Positions 9,801 to 17,468 of a DNA stretch of 64,000 bases are shown in pieces. Position 1 is the first letter of the stretch. The number at the start of each line of letters is the position of its first letter. The notes beneath the pieces are model-generated. The model was given only the letters and a program-made list of their open reading frames with translations, was not told where the DNA came from and searched no databases. The DNA is taken from NCBI RefSeq assembly GCF_023611925.1, contig NZ_CP091456.1, positions 124,001-188,000 of the forward strand. The letters run 5' to 3'. The DNA comes from Avibacterium sp. 20-132. GTDB lineage: Bacteria; Pseudomonadota; Gammaproteobacteria; Enterobacterales; Pasteurellaceae. The translations under genes were made by a program, and so were the position numbers.

Positions 9801-12800
9801 GCGATTAAAAAAATGTCTGCGTGGTTTAGTCGGCTCAACAGGCTCTTTTAACGTTGGATCAAGCCCTGATAAATCAGGCAATTCAGGGGCCGGCGTTTCT
9901 GGTGGGGTGATATTTAACGCAGCCCAAACAGGATCTTGATTGGTATAAATTGCTTGCGGAACAGGAGCGCACCCTGTACGTGTCTGCTCATTCGCACAGG
10001 CTTCTTCATTAGGAGCTGGGAGTATATAACCGGCAATACCACCATCTTTCGGACGTGATGGAATCGCTTGATTTTTATAAACCACTCTCCCTGCTCGGCT
10101 AAAAGAACGCCAACGGAGTTGATCGAAATTAATCCGTTCCCCAATTTGAGGATCATCAACAATTAAGTAATGTTCATTAACCGCTTGGTTGCTGACTTCT
10201 TCAAGGTTGGTGCGTAAGCGAGCATTCTCATTTTTCAATTGTTTTACACCAAACTGAATACCATTTCCTTCAATTAATCCGCCGCGGTTGATTAAGGTTT
10301 CGCTTAATCCTTGAGCATAATGATTGGCGTCAAGGTTTTTTCCGAAAATAATTTGTCCTTCTGATGTCAATGTGCCACCAATGCCATTAAACGCCCAATC
10401 TTGCGTAAAGGTATTTTTTGTATTTTCAATCACTGGCGCAGCAATGTCTAAACGTTGAGTAGCAGCAATCACCGCAGATTTTATCGAGCCATCCGCTTGT
10501 AATTCATCACTATTTATGATTTTGTTTGCTTGCAGTGCGGTGTGACCACCATAGATACGCCCTGTACCAATATTACTCAGGGTTTGCCCTGCTTTAATAA
10601 TATTTTCTTCGCTGCCTTTAATTAGACCACGATTGGTTAAATTTTCCGAGACAGTCAGTGCGGTAGATTTTCCTTGAATTTCTGCGTGATTTTGATTATC
10701 AATATTTGCCGCTTGAATGGCGGTATTTCCCTCAGAATAAAGCCCTGCTTGATTGATGAGATTACCCAATGTTGAAAGGATGAGGCTTGAACGCCCGATA
10801 ATATCGTTTTCAGCGTGAAAATCTTGTTTTAGTCGGAGAGAGGTATGGTCTGCCTCAATATCCCCATCACCAGATAAGCCATTTGCCTCAATAATTAAAT
10901 TTGTCGAAGCCGAGATCACACCTTCCGCATTTTCGATTCCTGCATTTGTCCCGTTAATGGTTAAATTGCCCAGTGAGAGTATTTCGCCCTGTTGATTGTA
11001 TAATTGCTGAGCGACATTTAAGGTCGTATTTTCAACACTATAAATATCTCCTTGTTGATTATTAAGATTTTGAGCATTCAGTTCAATCTTTTTCGCAATC
11101 ATACCTTGTTGCGGTGTGGCGTTGTCCACTGGTTTGGTATTGGTGTTATTGAAAGATGGTGCGGTAAGGGTTAAGGTATTTTTCGCCTGAATTAACGACC
11201 CTGTTTCCGCTATTTTTTGATTTTGAATTGATGTTGTTAGGGTTAATGCCGCGTTATTCTCCGCACTCAAAATACCTGCTCGATTATCTAATTGTTGTGC
11301 GTTGATTTGTAATGAGCCTGCACTGAATAACCGCCCATATTGATTATTCAATGCTGCTGATGGTTGCTCAAGGATAAAATCCCCACCAATTAACATTAAT
11401 CCCGATTGATTGTTTAAGCCTTTATTAAGCGCTAAATTCACTGCACGATCGCTTAAGCTCGCCCAATGTCCTTGCTGATTATTAATTTGTATAGCTCGCG
11501 TATCAATCCAATTCGCTTTAACATCAGCTTGCTGGGTAGAAAGCAGATCAGGCGTTCGCCATTGCAGATCGCCTGCGGCGGTGAGGGTTGCTGAATCGGC
11601 CTTAATGCCTTGCTGTTTAGCATTGATGCGAAGCGTATACCCTGCGGTTTGGCTGTGACTAATATCTACTTCACTGGCATCAATTTGCATCTTGCCCGCA
11701 GCGAGATTTTGCCCTTGCAGTGTGGTTTTTTCGCGACTGGTAATGTGAATCGAGCTGCCTTGTTCAGAAGGCGTTTCAAGGGTTCGGACTTCTTTACCAT
11801 TTTGATCTGAAATCATTACTCCCGCAGCAATGACCGCCCCTTTACTTGCATTGACACGCTCAGCGTTATAGCGAATATGCCCTTTGCTCAGGGTTTCTCC
11901 TCGCTGTGTTATCGCCTTTTTCGCAGTGGCTTGAATATTACCTTGACGAGCAACCACAGTACCCATTTGTTGGATATTGGATTGGCTGTTAAAGCGAATT
12001 TCCCCTTGAAGGTTTTCAATTTTTCCTTGGTTTTCAAAATCATTGGCAGTAGTTAGGCTGATCGTTTGGTTTGCATTGAGCCTTCCCATATTAACAATCC
12101 GCCCTTGACTATCAATTTGCACTTCCCCTACAGAAGCCCCAATATGCCCTGCATTTCGCACACCAAGCCCTGTACCGTTATCCACTAATTGAATACGTTC
12201 CGCATACATTCCGCCAAGCTGCCCCACATCGACACGATATTCTTGCCCTTCATTTAAAGTGCGGTCATTTTTTTCATTATTTTTATTGCCGACATAAACG
12301 ACGGCATCATTCGTACGGTTTACCTTATTCTTGCCAGTGGTAACTTTAAGTTGTTTTGCCCAAACGCCCCCATCAAGCTGCACTTTTTCAGCGATAATGT
12401 CGGTATAATCCGCTTGGCGATTATCTAACCCTTTGCCTGTTACGCTAACTTTTCCGCCTTTGACTTGGTATCCTTTTAATTCGCCATTGGCAATATCAGG
12501 CTTACCCGTTGTCAAGGTTGAACGCCCCGCATTAATCACGCCACAGCCATCACAATGAATCCCTGAAGGGTTGGCGATCACCACATCGGCTTTTTTACCT
12601 GCAACTTCAATATAACCTTTGAGATGACTAGGATTGTTGGAATTTACTTCATTAAGAATAACTTTAGCTTCCCCCGTGACTAAATTAGGGTTGCCTTGTA
12701 CCCAGCCTGCAAGTTGGGTTTGCGTTGCTTTGCGCGCATTATTCAGTACAGCCCCTTTCTCGGCGACATCAAATTGAGAATAAGTATTACGCGAAACGCC

Positions 12801-13142
12801 TGCTTGGCTTGGCGTTTGAATATTAACTTGCGGTAAACCATTGGCTGTTTTCAAAATGGTTGCTTGTTGATTAGCCGGTGCTGATTTATCTGCACGAATT
12901 ACCATTTCATTAGCAAACGCCGGGGTTGAAAAATAGACATACCCCAACGCCACCATCATACTAAATTGCACAGGTTTCATCACCCAACTAAACTGAGAAC
13001 AAAGTGCGGTGAGATTTTGCGATGTTTTTTCAGCTCCCATATTTTCGCTTGTCGCTTTTCCCTGTGTTCTAGCTAACTCTGATACGACAATAAGCTGATT
13101 AAGCGTTTTGCTAAAAATAACGCGATAAGATTGTTTATTCAT
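3852..13142 (-). CDS. fhaB: Filamentous haemagglutinin / CdiA-like two-partner secretion exoprotein
   Basis: This 3096-residue protein starts with an extended signal peptide region (SYRVIFSKTLN near residue 6) and a hydrophobic core ending in AFA at residue 77. The TPS domain follows, with NPNL at 151-154, NPSGI at 191-195 and the CDGCG pair of cysteines at 197-200. A long beta-helical repeat region comes next, interrupted at about residues 1080-1190 by a Pro/Glu/Tyr-rich, partly coiled-coil block. A second repeat region and an Ala-rich pretoxin domain lead to VENN at 2896-2899 and a variable tail of about 197 residues. The TpsB partner lies 92 bp upstream, so both are probably one operon. 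The protein is expected on the cell surface, serving adhesion, contact-dependent inhibition, or both. The tail is rich in Gly, Ala and hydrophobic residues and ends in NKEEK; I cannot assign it to a known toxin class. The downstream overlap with a small membrane ORF supports a CDI role. Confidence 0.9.
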   Translation of the reverse strand: MNKQSYRVIFSKTLNQLIVVSELARTQGKATSENMGAEKTSQNLTALCSQFSWVMKPVQFSMMVALGYVYFSTPAFANEMVIRADKSAPANQQATILKTANGLPQVNIQTPSQAGVSRNTYSQFDVAEKGAVLNNARKATQTQLAGWVQGNPNLVTGEAKVILNEVNSNNPSHLKGYIEVAGKKADVVIANPSGIHCDGCGVINAGRSTLTTGKPDIANGELKGYQVKGGKVSVTGKGLDNRQADYTDIIAEKVQLDGGVWAKQLKVTTGKNKVNRTNDAVVYVGNKNNEKNDRTLNEGQEYRVDVGQLGGMYAERIQLVDNGTGLGVRNAGHIGASVGEVQIDSQGRIVNMGRLNANQTISLTTANDFENQGKIENLQGEIRFNSQSNIQQMGTVVARQGNIQATAKKAITQRGETLSKGHIRYNAERVNASKGAVIAAGVMISDQNGKEVRTLETPSEQGSSIHITSREKTTLQGQNLAAGKMQIDASEVDISHSQTAGYTLRINAKQQGIKADSATLTAAGDLQWRTPDLLSTQQADVKANWIDTRAIQINNQQGHWASLSDRAVNLALNKGLNNQSGLMLIGGDFILEQPSAALNNQYGRLFSAGSLQINAQQLDNRAGILSAENNAALTLTTSIQNQKIAETGSLIQAKNTLTLTAPSFNNTNTKPVDNATPQQGMIAKKIELNAQNLNNQQGDIYSVENTTLNVAQQLYNQQGEILSLGNLTINGTNAGIENAEGVISASTNLIIEANGLSGDGDIEADHTSLRLKQDFHAENDIIGRSSLILSTLGNLINQAGLYSEGNTAIQAANIDNQNHAEIQGKSTALTVSENLTNRGLIKGSEENIIKAGQTLSNIGTGRIYGGHTALQANKIINSDELQADGSIKSAVIAATQRLDIAAPVIENTKNTFTQDWAFNGIGGTLTSEGQIIFGKNLDANHYAQGLSETLINRGGLIEGNGIQFGVKQLKNENARLRTNLEEVSNQAVNEHYLIVDDPQIGERINFDQLRWRSFSRAGRVVYKNQAIPSRPKDGGIAGYILPAPNEEACANEQTRTGCAPVPQAIYTNQDPVWAALNITPPETPAPELPDLSGLDPTLKEPVEPTKPRRHFFNRNRYEQELKEYEEKMVEYRKAMAEYEAKLIAYSAEMKPYLDWVNANAEKFEQLDTAIQKHNASLLGREFADFWDVYVTRRIERQTKVKETHPGKILSGGDIGFSGEVENNRSQIIAAGVIKTTNDTTNPINNIEEIGITQIDDIGNQEWTYSRWRGGFRRYHQREWTGRYDHMRRTETPLALNQASVESHTTFIPEAENANVTLNNVALTSHQQVGNAADHSLLQQNENEIRHIQANTSLPTSSLYRINPEGQKVLIETDPQFTNRKKWLSSDYMFNALRSEPQNILKRLGDGYYEQRMVRDQINQLTGRMFLDNQQDLENQYKALMDKGISFAKQFNLTPGIALSADQVAALTSDIVWFEPQTVTLPSGKKVDVIAPRVYVVAKKGDLNGEGALISANVVDLRTSHLNNLGTIAGRKIALLNTDTLRNEGNILGGKVGIKTTGNVENIGGKVEAEQGLFIDVGGDFTHQSTAHTTEVGLSHFKRNETTLARKALLYVKDKEGVLHLNANNILSQGADIINEGQGNTIVKAKNGLNLTALSVGFEEKMGKGNHYRNEKVQDAVVSTIKGKGNVLLSGRDITAEGAKLESEAKLMALAENNIVLSSVGTAREVEEYHKVQRRGVLSSRASENYSHRLANTHKVTHLTAGQIELSANHDIAFEGTQINADQSVIARAGNELNANAVTDTYAHTQWEKHKKSGITSSLEGGIAAVGYHKEKVRQQNTSYDETVKGASIKTQQGDVILNAGEHLTATAVEIQSGKDTHLQSKQVALNAADEQHYGESEYVRKMSGVGINMVYDPLTVGRNKYQSRKDSGMADTFVGDEISRAESITDTAEMVGRGVSPYLKHQQNEAYKNTYQKLAKSASINTEGKLQVIASAGDITTQGSQINAEKGAEFIASGSVNFDVATDIYSQNAEKRAKGFELNGLNKYIAGMGVSHEDGNQTRREERGTLITTGAETRVIAQGGDITGKGLTLINEGNTHLTAKGNVVLDTAKTLYNQSQKAMSHSVGEVATSDTERFFGYHRERHNQAGDNTTHTGSRILSLQGNVEIDAGKDYHQTSSAVLAKDKLRITAQNIYADAALNTDNQSQSQSDLKIGQFTRVKSPIIDLIQTVERTVKNKNASDRVNAANAVTLAAQGYQVADTIAKTVSQQDGLAYLIRVESGTGVAHSRQSQERQAQISQGNVFNAKQIDLTATGTGETLANGEQKRGNIHLEHSDLTSRDEQGKRLADSHITLTAYDTQLQAGKSHSKEKMRGQNVGVEVGMFAQAGPQTGVGVYATVGGGSQKRDAERTMYHNSHLDSAQITFNNQNDLTLKGATAKANRIDANVGGKLQIESMQDEQHLKSKSNQAGLSVSISFGNAWGGNIGFNADSGSEHYRQVTEQSGLFAEEGGYHVEANQVHLKGGAIASQNANNSELATNQLTVEHLQNHSSSQAMSGGLSYGFSHQEGHYEEKGTGKVVETPANNQTADNLRWVDEKNSSGFNPSMPMYESHRDSSLTKATITEGKITLNKDSQPIHSTATALAKTLHFSTALDNANPHVEKPRDTQAQLKEQKVVREAVSQLQSASSTYAANQAKAAQLEADRLQQELAQAQSKPQATQDKQKIAEKTTALANTLERQEKWSEKGEYKRNLDNLTTIAGGILAGQSGAQIATTLASPTLNEKIKELTTDSNGEVNVLTNTLAHAVLGAVEAAAAKGNITAGAVAASASELAAPAITKAFGKDNPNQLSTEERQTVTALSALAGSLASGLTAQQNGSATNTVSTLNAAALGGEIGKRAVENNFFGEVLMTPPADLQAAAEGNVAKESTEQGVQEYIKKEHPAIYRTAEGTYYVLSKTGKAIYISRELVLQVAPMLLAPEIVAGTKAYTFLSRAAISGGANLAAQKISGQEFNFYEFAGAVASGSASPLFKTTSEAMRFNAGVGMATGIANGGDGLSDAALSGGATYVGSKIPNPLLSIMVGETIQKLPNIIKIENKEEK
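4445..6365 (-). repeat. 1.92-kb direct repeat, copy A (inside the full-length exoprotein gene)
   Basis: This copy encodes about residues 2260-2900 of the exoprotein and matches 324-2244 at a constant offset of 4121. Recombination between the copies would delete about 4.1 kb and fuse the full-length gene to the alternative C-terminus of the truncated copy, because both copies stand in the same orientation and reading frame. Confidence 0.9.
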
Positions 13143-13234
13143 TCTTGTTTCCTTTGATTCCTTATTGCAAGTATGGATGATTTCGCCTTATTTTCATCCA
13201 TATTCCTCTTAGTTTACTCGCAGTACTTACTTAT

Positions 13235-14998
13235 TTAAAAACGGTAATTTAAAGTAAAACCTGTTGTTAAGTGGCTGGTTCTGAACCCTTCAGGTTTTCT
13301 AATGGGGATGCCAATAAAATAATCATAGTTTAATCCCCATAAACGACCTCGTAAACCCAGTACACCGCCAGTGAGGCTATCTCCCAGTTGCAGTTCTTCT
13401 TGGGAGGATCTAACAATACCTCGATCAATACCGAGATATAATTCTTGTCCTTTATTGGCAATGTTCCAAGCAAGTTCATTACGCCATACCCAACCACGCT
13501 CGCCAGAAAGAGATAACTCACCATCAAATCCTCGTACAGTATAACGCCCACCAATGCTTAATTTATCCTGTTGAACCAGTGGTGTTTGATTCCATTGAGC
13601 ATTCCAATGGGTATTGAAGCGAAAAGGTTGAGAACCTAAGGTAAAGGGGTAATTTAGGTCAATAGAGGCGGTGATGATCTGCATTCTGGAGGTGCCTTCA
13701 TCAAATTTTTCCTCAGGCGCTGGCAAGGCACGATTAGCGCCTGTACCGCGTTTATAATTAGCCGAAAGTTGTAATGTTGCATTACCGATATAATGTGTGT
13801 GATTAATGCCCATTTCCCAACCTGCGGTACGGCGGCGTTGTACCTGTATTTCTGTATCGTTAATATAGTTGGAGGATTGTCTTGTCCATAACGAAACATT
13901 GAGATAAGTTTTAGAATCGCTATTGCGCCATAGCAAACGACTTAAATTAGCGTGTATTTGACGGCTTTCCCCCGAATATTCATAAGATTCAAAAGCCCCA
14001 GCAATAGTTTGATGATATTGGTATCTTGAGCCAGAAAGGCTGAGCAAATAATTTTTCCACGGAATCGAGTAATAAAGACTGTAATTTTTACTACCATAAT
14101 CTCCTTCCACATCATCACTATGGCGCTTAAAACTTTTTGTTGCACTGAAATAAAACATATCATTCAGTGTGGTCACATTATCCCAAGAAAAGGTGGCGGA
14201 ACCCTGTAAACGCCCTGTGGCTTTTGTCCCTGAATCGTCTACCCCTAAGGTAAAATGAAAAGGGAATTTTTGTTTATAGGCAATGATAATATCCGATTCA
14301 CCGATATTTTCTGTCGCTTGTAATTCAATATTCGCATCAGCACTTGGCACACGTTTGAAGTTTTCTAATCCCTGTTCAATATCTCGCACATTCAAAATAT
14401 CCCCTTGTTTTATTGGCATCGCAAACCAAAGCGTACCTCTCGTAGCAAAGGGAATTGCACTTTGATCTTGTAGCTGGATATGTCCTACTTTACCCGGTAT
14501 GAGGGTAAGAATTAACATCTCAGAACGCAAATCTTGTGGCTCAACAACTACTCGAGTAGTAATATAGCCAAAATCAATTAAGCGATTTTGAATACGGCGT
14601 AAAAGTGTATTAATCCCTTGTGAGCCAATGCAAGCAGGTAGGGAAAAATCCCCCTCTGTATAAATCGCATTTAATGCCCAAGAAAATTGACTTGGTTGAA
14701 TAAATTCAGGGTTTTCTTCGTTAGCGTTAATATCAGTTAGCACAATTTGCTTGATAGGAAAACATTGCGCTTCACTCTGTGGAAAACCTTGTTTTTCAAT
14801 TCTGTCGCTTTGTAAACGAATATGAGGCGGCTGAATTTGTTGAGACTGAATTGCGGAATTAAGGTTATTTTGTTGCTGTTGTTGCGTTGCATTAATTTGT
14901 TTTTCCTCAGGTGTTTCCACACGTTCCGTGACAGCCCTGCAAAGTAGAGGAAAAAAACAATAAGTCGCTAAAAAAGTAAAATAAAAGAATCTAAACAT
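13235..14998 (-). CDS. fhaC: Two-partner secretion outer-membrane transporter (FhaC/ShlB/HecB family)
   Basis: This 587-residue protein has a hydrophobic signal peptide (about residues 1-22), then a Gln/Asn-rich linker. Two POTRA-like domains span roughly residues 70-230; the first carries the cysteine pair (CFPI and ACIG) common in this family. A 16-stranded barrel fills the rest. The conserved VRGF motif of the barrel loop is at 488-491, and the chain ends in a C-terminal aromatic residue (YRF), as expected for BAM substrates. It recognises the TPS domain of the adjacent exoprotein and passes it across the outer membrane. It lies upstream of the exoprotein gene and is probably cotranscribed with it. 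Confidence 0.93.
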   Translation of the reverse strand: MFRFFYFTFLATYCFFPLLCRAVTERVETPEEKQINATQQQQQNNLNSAIQSQQIQPPHIRLQSDRIEKQGFPQSEAQCFPIKQIVLTDINANEENPEFIQPSQFSWALNAIYTEGDFSLPACIGSQGINTLLRRIQNRLIDFGYITTRVVVEPQDLRSEMLILTLIPGKVGHIQLQDQSAIPFATRGTLWFAMPIKQGDILNVRDIEQGLENFKRVPSADANIELQATENIGESDIIIAYKQKFPFHFTLGVDDSGTKATGRLQGSATFSWDNVTTLNDMFYFSATKSFKRHSDDVEGDYGSKNYSLYYSIPWKNYLLSLSGSRYQYHQTIAGAFESYEYSGESRQIHANLSRLLWRNSDSKTYLNVSLWTRQSSNYINDTEIQVQRRRTAGWEMGINHTHYIGNATLQLSANYKRGTGANRALPAPEEKFDEGTSRMQIITASIDLNYPFTLGSQPFRFNTHWNAQWNQTPLVQQDKLSIGGRYTVRGFDGELSLSGERGWVWRNELAWNIANKGQELYLGIDRGIVRSSQEELQLGDSLTGGVLGLRGRLWGLNYDYFIGIPIRKPEGFRTSHLTTGFTLNYRF

Positions 14999-15365
14999 CA
15001 GTTTTTATATAGAAAAGCTAAATGGAATAATTGTAAGCCTAGCCAATAGCAAACGTTTTTGCAAGGTAAAATACGAAATTAACTACGTCTGTTACTTTAG
15101 TAGTAGCAATATATGAAATAAGCCCTCAATAATAAAGAAAAGCCTCATTTCACAACAATGTTATACACATAGTACAACTTCTTTTTTGCTAATTTCTCCG
15201 CACTTCTTTTAAGGCGTAGCAAAAATGTGATCTATCTCACAAAAATCTTCAAAACAGCGCAAAACTAAGAAATTTTCCCAATTCATCTAAGCGCTCATCT
15301 CAAGGCAGAAAAGCAAAATCTTATTAAAATTTAACCGCACTTTTTTACTTTATATTGAGGAAATT
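14999..15365. other. Divergent intergenic region between fhaC and uhpT
   Basis: This 367-base gene-free stretch holds the promoters of both divergent units. It contains a near-perfect CRP site on the uhpT side, an uptake signal just before uhpT, and A+T-rich sequence toward fhaC. I see no convincing small gene or RNA. Confidence 0.7.
15226..15241 (+). promoter_or_regulatory. CRP binding site upstream of uhpT
   Basis: TGTGATCTATCTCACA matches the CRP consensus TGTGA-N6-TCACA in both half-sites. It lies about 125 bases before the uhpT start, consistent with catabolite activation of hexose-phosphate uptake as known for enteric uhpT. Confidence 0.8.
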
Positions 15366-16736
15366 ATGTTCAAATTTTTACAACAGGTACGAAAACCTGT
15401 ACTCGATCTTCCCGTGGAAGAACGCCGCAAAATGTGGTTTAAACCCTTTATGCAATCTTATTTGGTTGTCTTTATTGGCTATATGGCAATGTATTTGATT
15501 CGTAAGAATTTTAACGTTGCACAAAATGATATGATCGAAACCTACGGACTAACTAAAACTGAACTCGGTATGATTGGGTTAGGTTTTTCTGTGGCATACG
15601 GGATTGGGAAAACCCTTGTTTCTTATTATGCGGACGGCAAAAATACAAAACAGTTTGTTCCTTTTATGCTCATTCTTTCTGCGCTTTGTATGATCGGCTT
15701 TAGTGCGAGTATGGGCGGGGGTAGTGTCGCATTATTTTTAATGGTTGCATTTTATGCACTCAGTGGCTTCTTCCAAAGTACAGGTGGCTCTTCAAGTTAT
15801 TCCACCATTACCAAATGGACTCCGCGTAAAAAACGTGGCTCTTTCCTTGGTTTTTGGAATTTATCGCATAACGTAGGGGGCGCTGCTGCCGCTGGGGTGG
15901 CATTATTTGGGGCGAATGTGCTATTTGACGGACACGTTATCGGAATGTTTATTTTCCCTTCTATGATTGCGTTGATCGTCGGCTTTGTAGGGTTACGCTA
16001 TGGTTCAGATTCCCCTGAAGCTTATGGACTAGGTACAGCAGAAGAATTATTTGGCGAAGAAATCAGTGAAGAAGATCGTGATGCCGAAGCGCAACAGCTC
16101 ACTAAATGGCAAATTTTCGTGCGTTATATCTTAAAAAATAAGGTGATTTGGTTACTTTGCTTTGCCAATATTTTCCTTTACATCGTACGCATTGGTATCG
16201 ATCAATGGTCGCCTGTTTATGCCTACCAAGAATTAGGGTTCTCAAAAGATGCCGCCATTTCTGGTTTTGCCCTATTTGAAGTGGGGGCATTAGTCGGCAC
16301 ATTTTTATGGGGATATTTATCTGATTTAGCTAATGGAAGACGTGGATTAACTGCTTGTATTGCATTGATTTTAATTGTCTTTACCCTTGAGTTTTATCAA
16401 TTTGCAACCAACGAGTATATGTACTTAATCTCATTATTCGTACTTGGTTTCTTGGTATTTGGACCACAATTATTGATCGGCGTTGCAGCGGTCGGCTTTG
16501 TGCCGAAAAAAGCGATTGCGGTTGCGGATGGAGTTAAAGGTACCTTTGCTTATCTGATTGGCGATAGCTTTGCAAAACTCGGTTTGGGTATGATCGCAGA
16601 TGGTACCCCTATCTTTGGTTTAACCGGCTGGGCTGGAACCTTTGCCGCGTTAAATACCTCTGCAATTGTATGTATGGTATTGCTTGCTTTTGTAGCAATT
16701 GCAGAAGAGAAGAAAATTCGTCGCTTGAAAAAATAG
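15366..16736 (+). CDS. uhpT: Hexose-6-phosphate:phosphate antiporter UhpT
   Basis: This 456-residue major facilitator protein has 12 predicted membrane segments and is very close to enteric UhpT over its whole length, including the N-terminal block [20 protein letters not shown], the YFADGK-like loop (here [11 protein letters not shown]) and [14 protein letters not shown] in the second half. It exchanges external glucose 6-phosphate or related sugar phosphates for internal phosphate across the inner membrane. A good ribosome binding site (GAGG) precedes the ATG. The gene has its own terminator and stands upstream of uhpABC; in E. coli it is the last gene of the cluster. Expression is expected to need phosphorylated UhpA and CRP. 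Confidence 0.95.
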   Translation: MFKFLQQVRKPVLDLPVEERRKMWFKPFMQSYLVVFIGYMAMYLIRKNFNVAQNDMIETYGLTKTELGMIGLGFSVAYGIGKTLVSYYADGKNTKQFVPFMLILSALCMIGFSASMGGGSVALFLMVAFYALSGFFQSTGGSSSYSTITKWTPRKKRGSFLGFWNLSHNVGGAAAAGVALFGANVLFDGHVIGMFIFPSMIALIVGFVGLRYGSDSPEAYGLGTAEELFGEEISEEDRDAEAQQLTKWQIFVRYILKNKVIWLLCFANIFLYIVRIGIDQWSPVYAYQELGFSKDAAISGFALFEVGALVGTFLWGYLSDLANGRRGLTACIALILIVFTLEFYQFATNEYMYLISLFVLGFLVFGPQLLIGVAAVGFVPKKAIAVADGVKGTFAYLIGDSFAKLGLGMIADGTPIFGLTGWAGTFAALNTSAIVCMVLLAFVAIAEEKKIRRLKK

Positions 16737-16776
16737 CATAATTTTTCACCGCACTTTCTCTTTTCACAACAATATT

Positions 16777-16812
16777 AATTATGCAGTGTAATTTTCACTG
16801 CATAATTTTTTT
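16777..16812 (+). terminator. Rho-independent terminator after uhpT
   Basis: A perfect 12-bp stem (AATTATGCAGTG with its complement at 16796-16807) encloses a 7-base loop and is followed by a T run. It sits between uhpT and uhpA and argues against a uhpA start upstream of 16865. Confidence 0.88.
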
Positions 16813-16864
16813 ATTGGAGTACAATGCTCCCACTTTGCTTAATACCTTATGGCTAGGATACAAA

Positions 16865-17467
16865 ATGATTAATATCGTGTTAGTTGATGATCATCTCGTG
16901 GTGCGTTCAGGCTTCTCGCAATTGCTTTCTTTAGAACCAGATATGCGTATCGTCGGTGAATTTGGTTCAGCAAAAGAAACCCGTCAAAATTTACCACGCC
17001 TCAAACCTGATGTGTGCATTATGGATATTTCTATGCCTGATGAAAGCGGATTAGAATTATTAGCTGATATTCCACAAGGCATTCACTGCATTATGCTCAG
17101 CGTCAATGATTCAGAATTTATTGTTAAAAAAGCCCTTGAATTAGGTGCAAAAGGCTATTTAAGCAAGCGTTGTAGCCCAGACGAATTAATCCAAGCGGTA
17201 CGCACCGTTTATGCTGGAGGGGTATATTTAATGCCAGAATTAACCTTGAAACTGGTCTCTACGCCAACTCAGCATCCTCTGGCACACTTGACCAAACGGG
17301 AACAACAAGTCTGTGAATTACTTGCCGAGGGGCGTAATGTAAAAGACATTGCGATCCATTTATCCCTGAGTATAAAAACAGTTCACGTTCATCGTGCCAA
17401 TGCGATGAGTAAATTAAATGTTAAAAATAATGTTGAATTAGCCAATTTATTCCGTAGTAAAGGATAA
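16865..17467 (+). CDS. uhpA: Response regulator UhpA
   Basis: This 200-residue NarL/FixJ-type regulator has a receiver domain with acidic residues D8 and D9, the phosphoacceptor D54 (in IMDISMPD) and K101, and a C-terminal LuxR-type helix-turn-helix from about residue 140 ([15 protein letters not shown]). I chose the ATG at 16865: it follows AGGATACAAA, matches the family's N-terminus ([10 protein letters not shown]), and a longer frame would run through the uhpT terminator. UhpA receives phosphate from UhpB and activates uhpT. The next gene, uhpB, begins one base after its stop codon. Confidence 0.93.
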   Translation: MINIVLVDDHLVVRSGFSQLLSLEPDMRIVGEFGSAKETRQNLPRLKPDVCIMDISMPDESGLELLADIPQGIHCIMLSVNDSEFIVKKALELGAKGYLSKRCSPDELIQAVRTVYAGGVYLMPELTLKLVSTPTQHPLAHLTKREQQVCELLAEGRNVKDIAIHLSLSIKTVHVHRANAMSKLNVKNNVELANLFRSKG

Positions 17468-17468
17468 A

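Noticed and set aside
16781..16864. Extended N-terminus for UhpA
   Set aside because: The extra 28 codons overlap the uhpT terminator and do not match the family; the ATG at 16865 has its own ribosome site.
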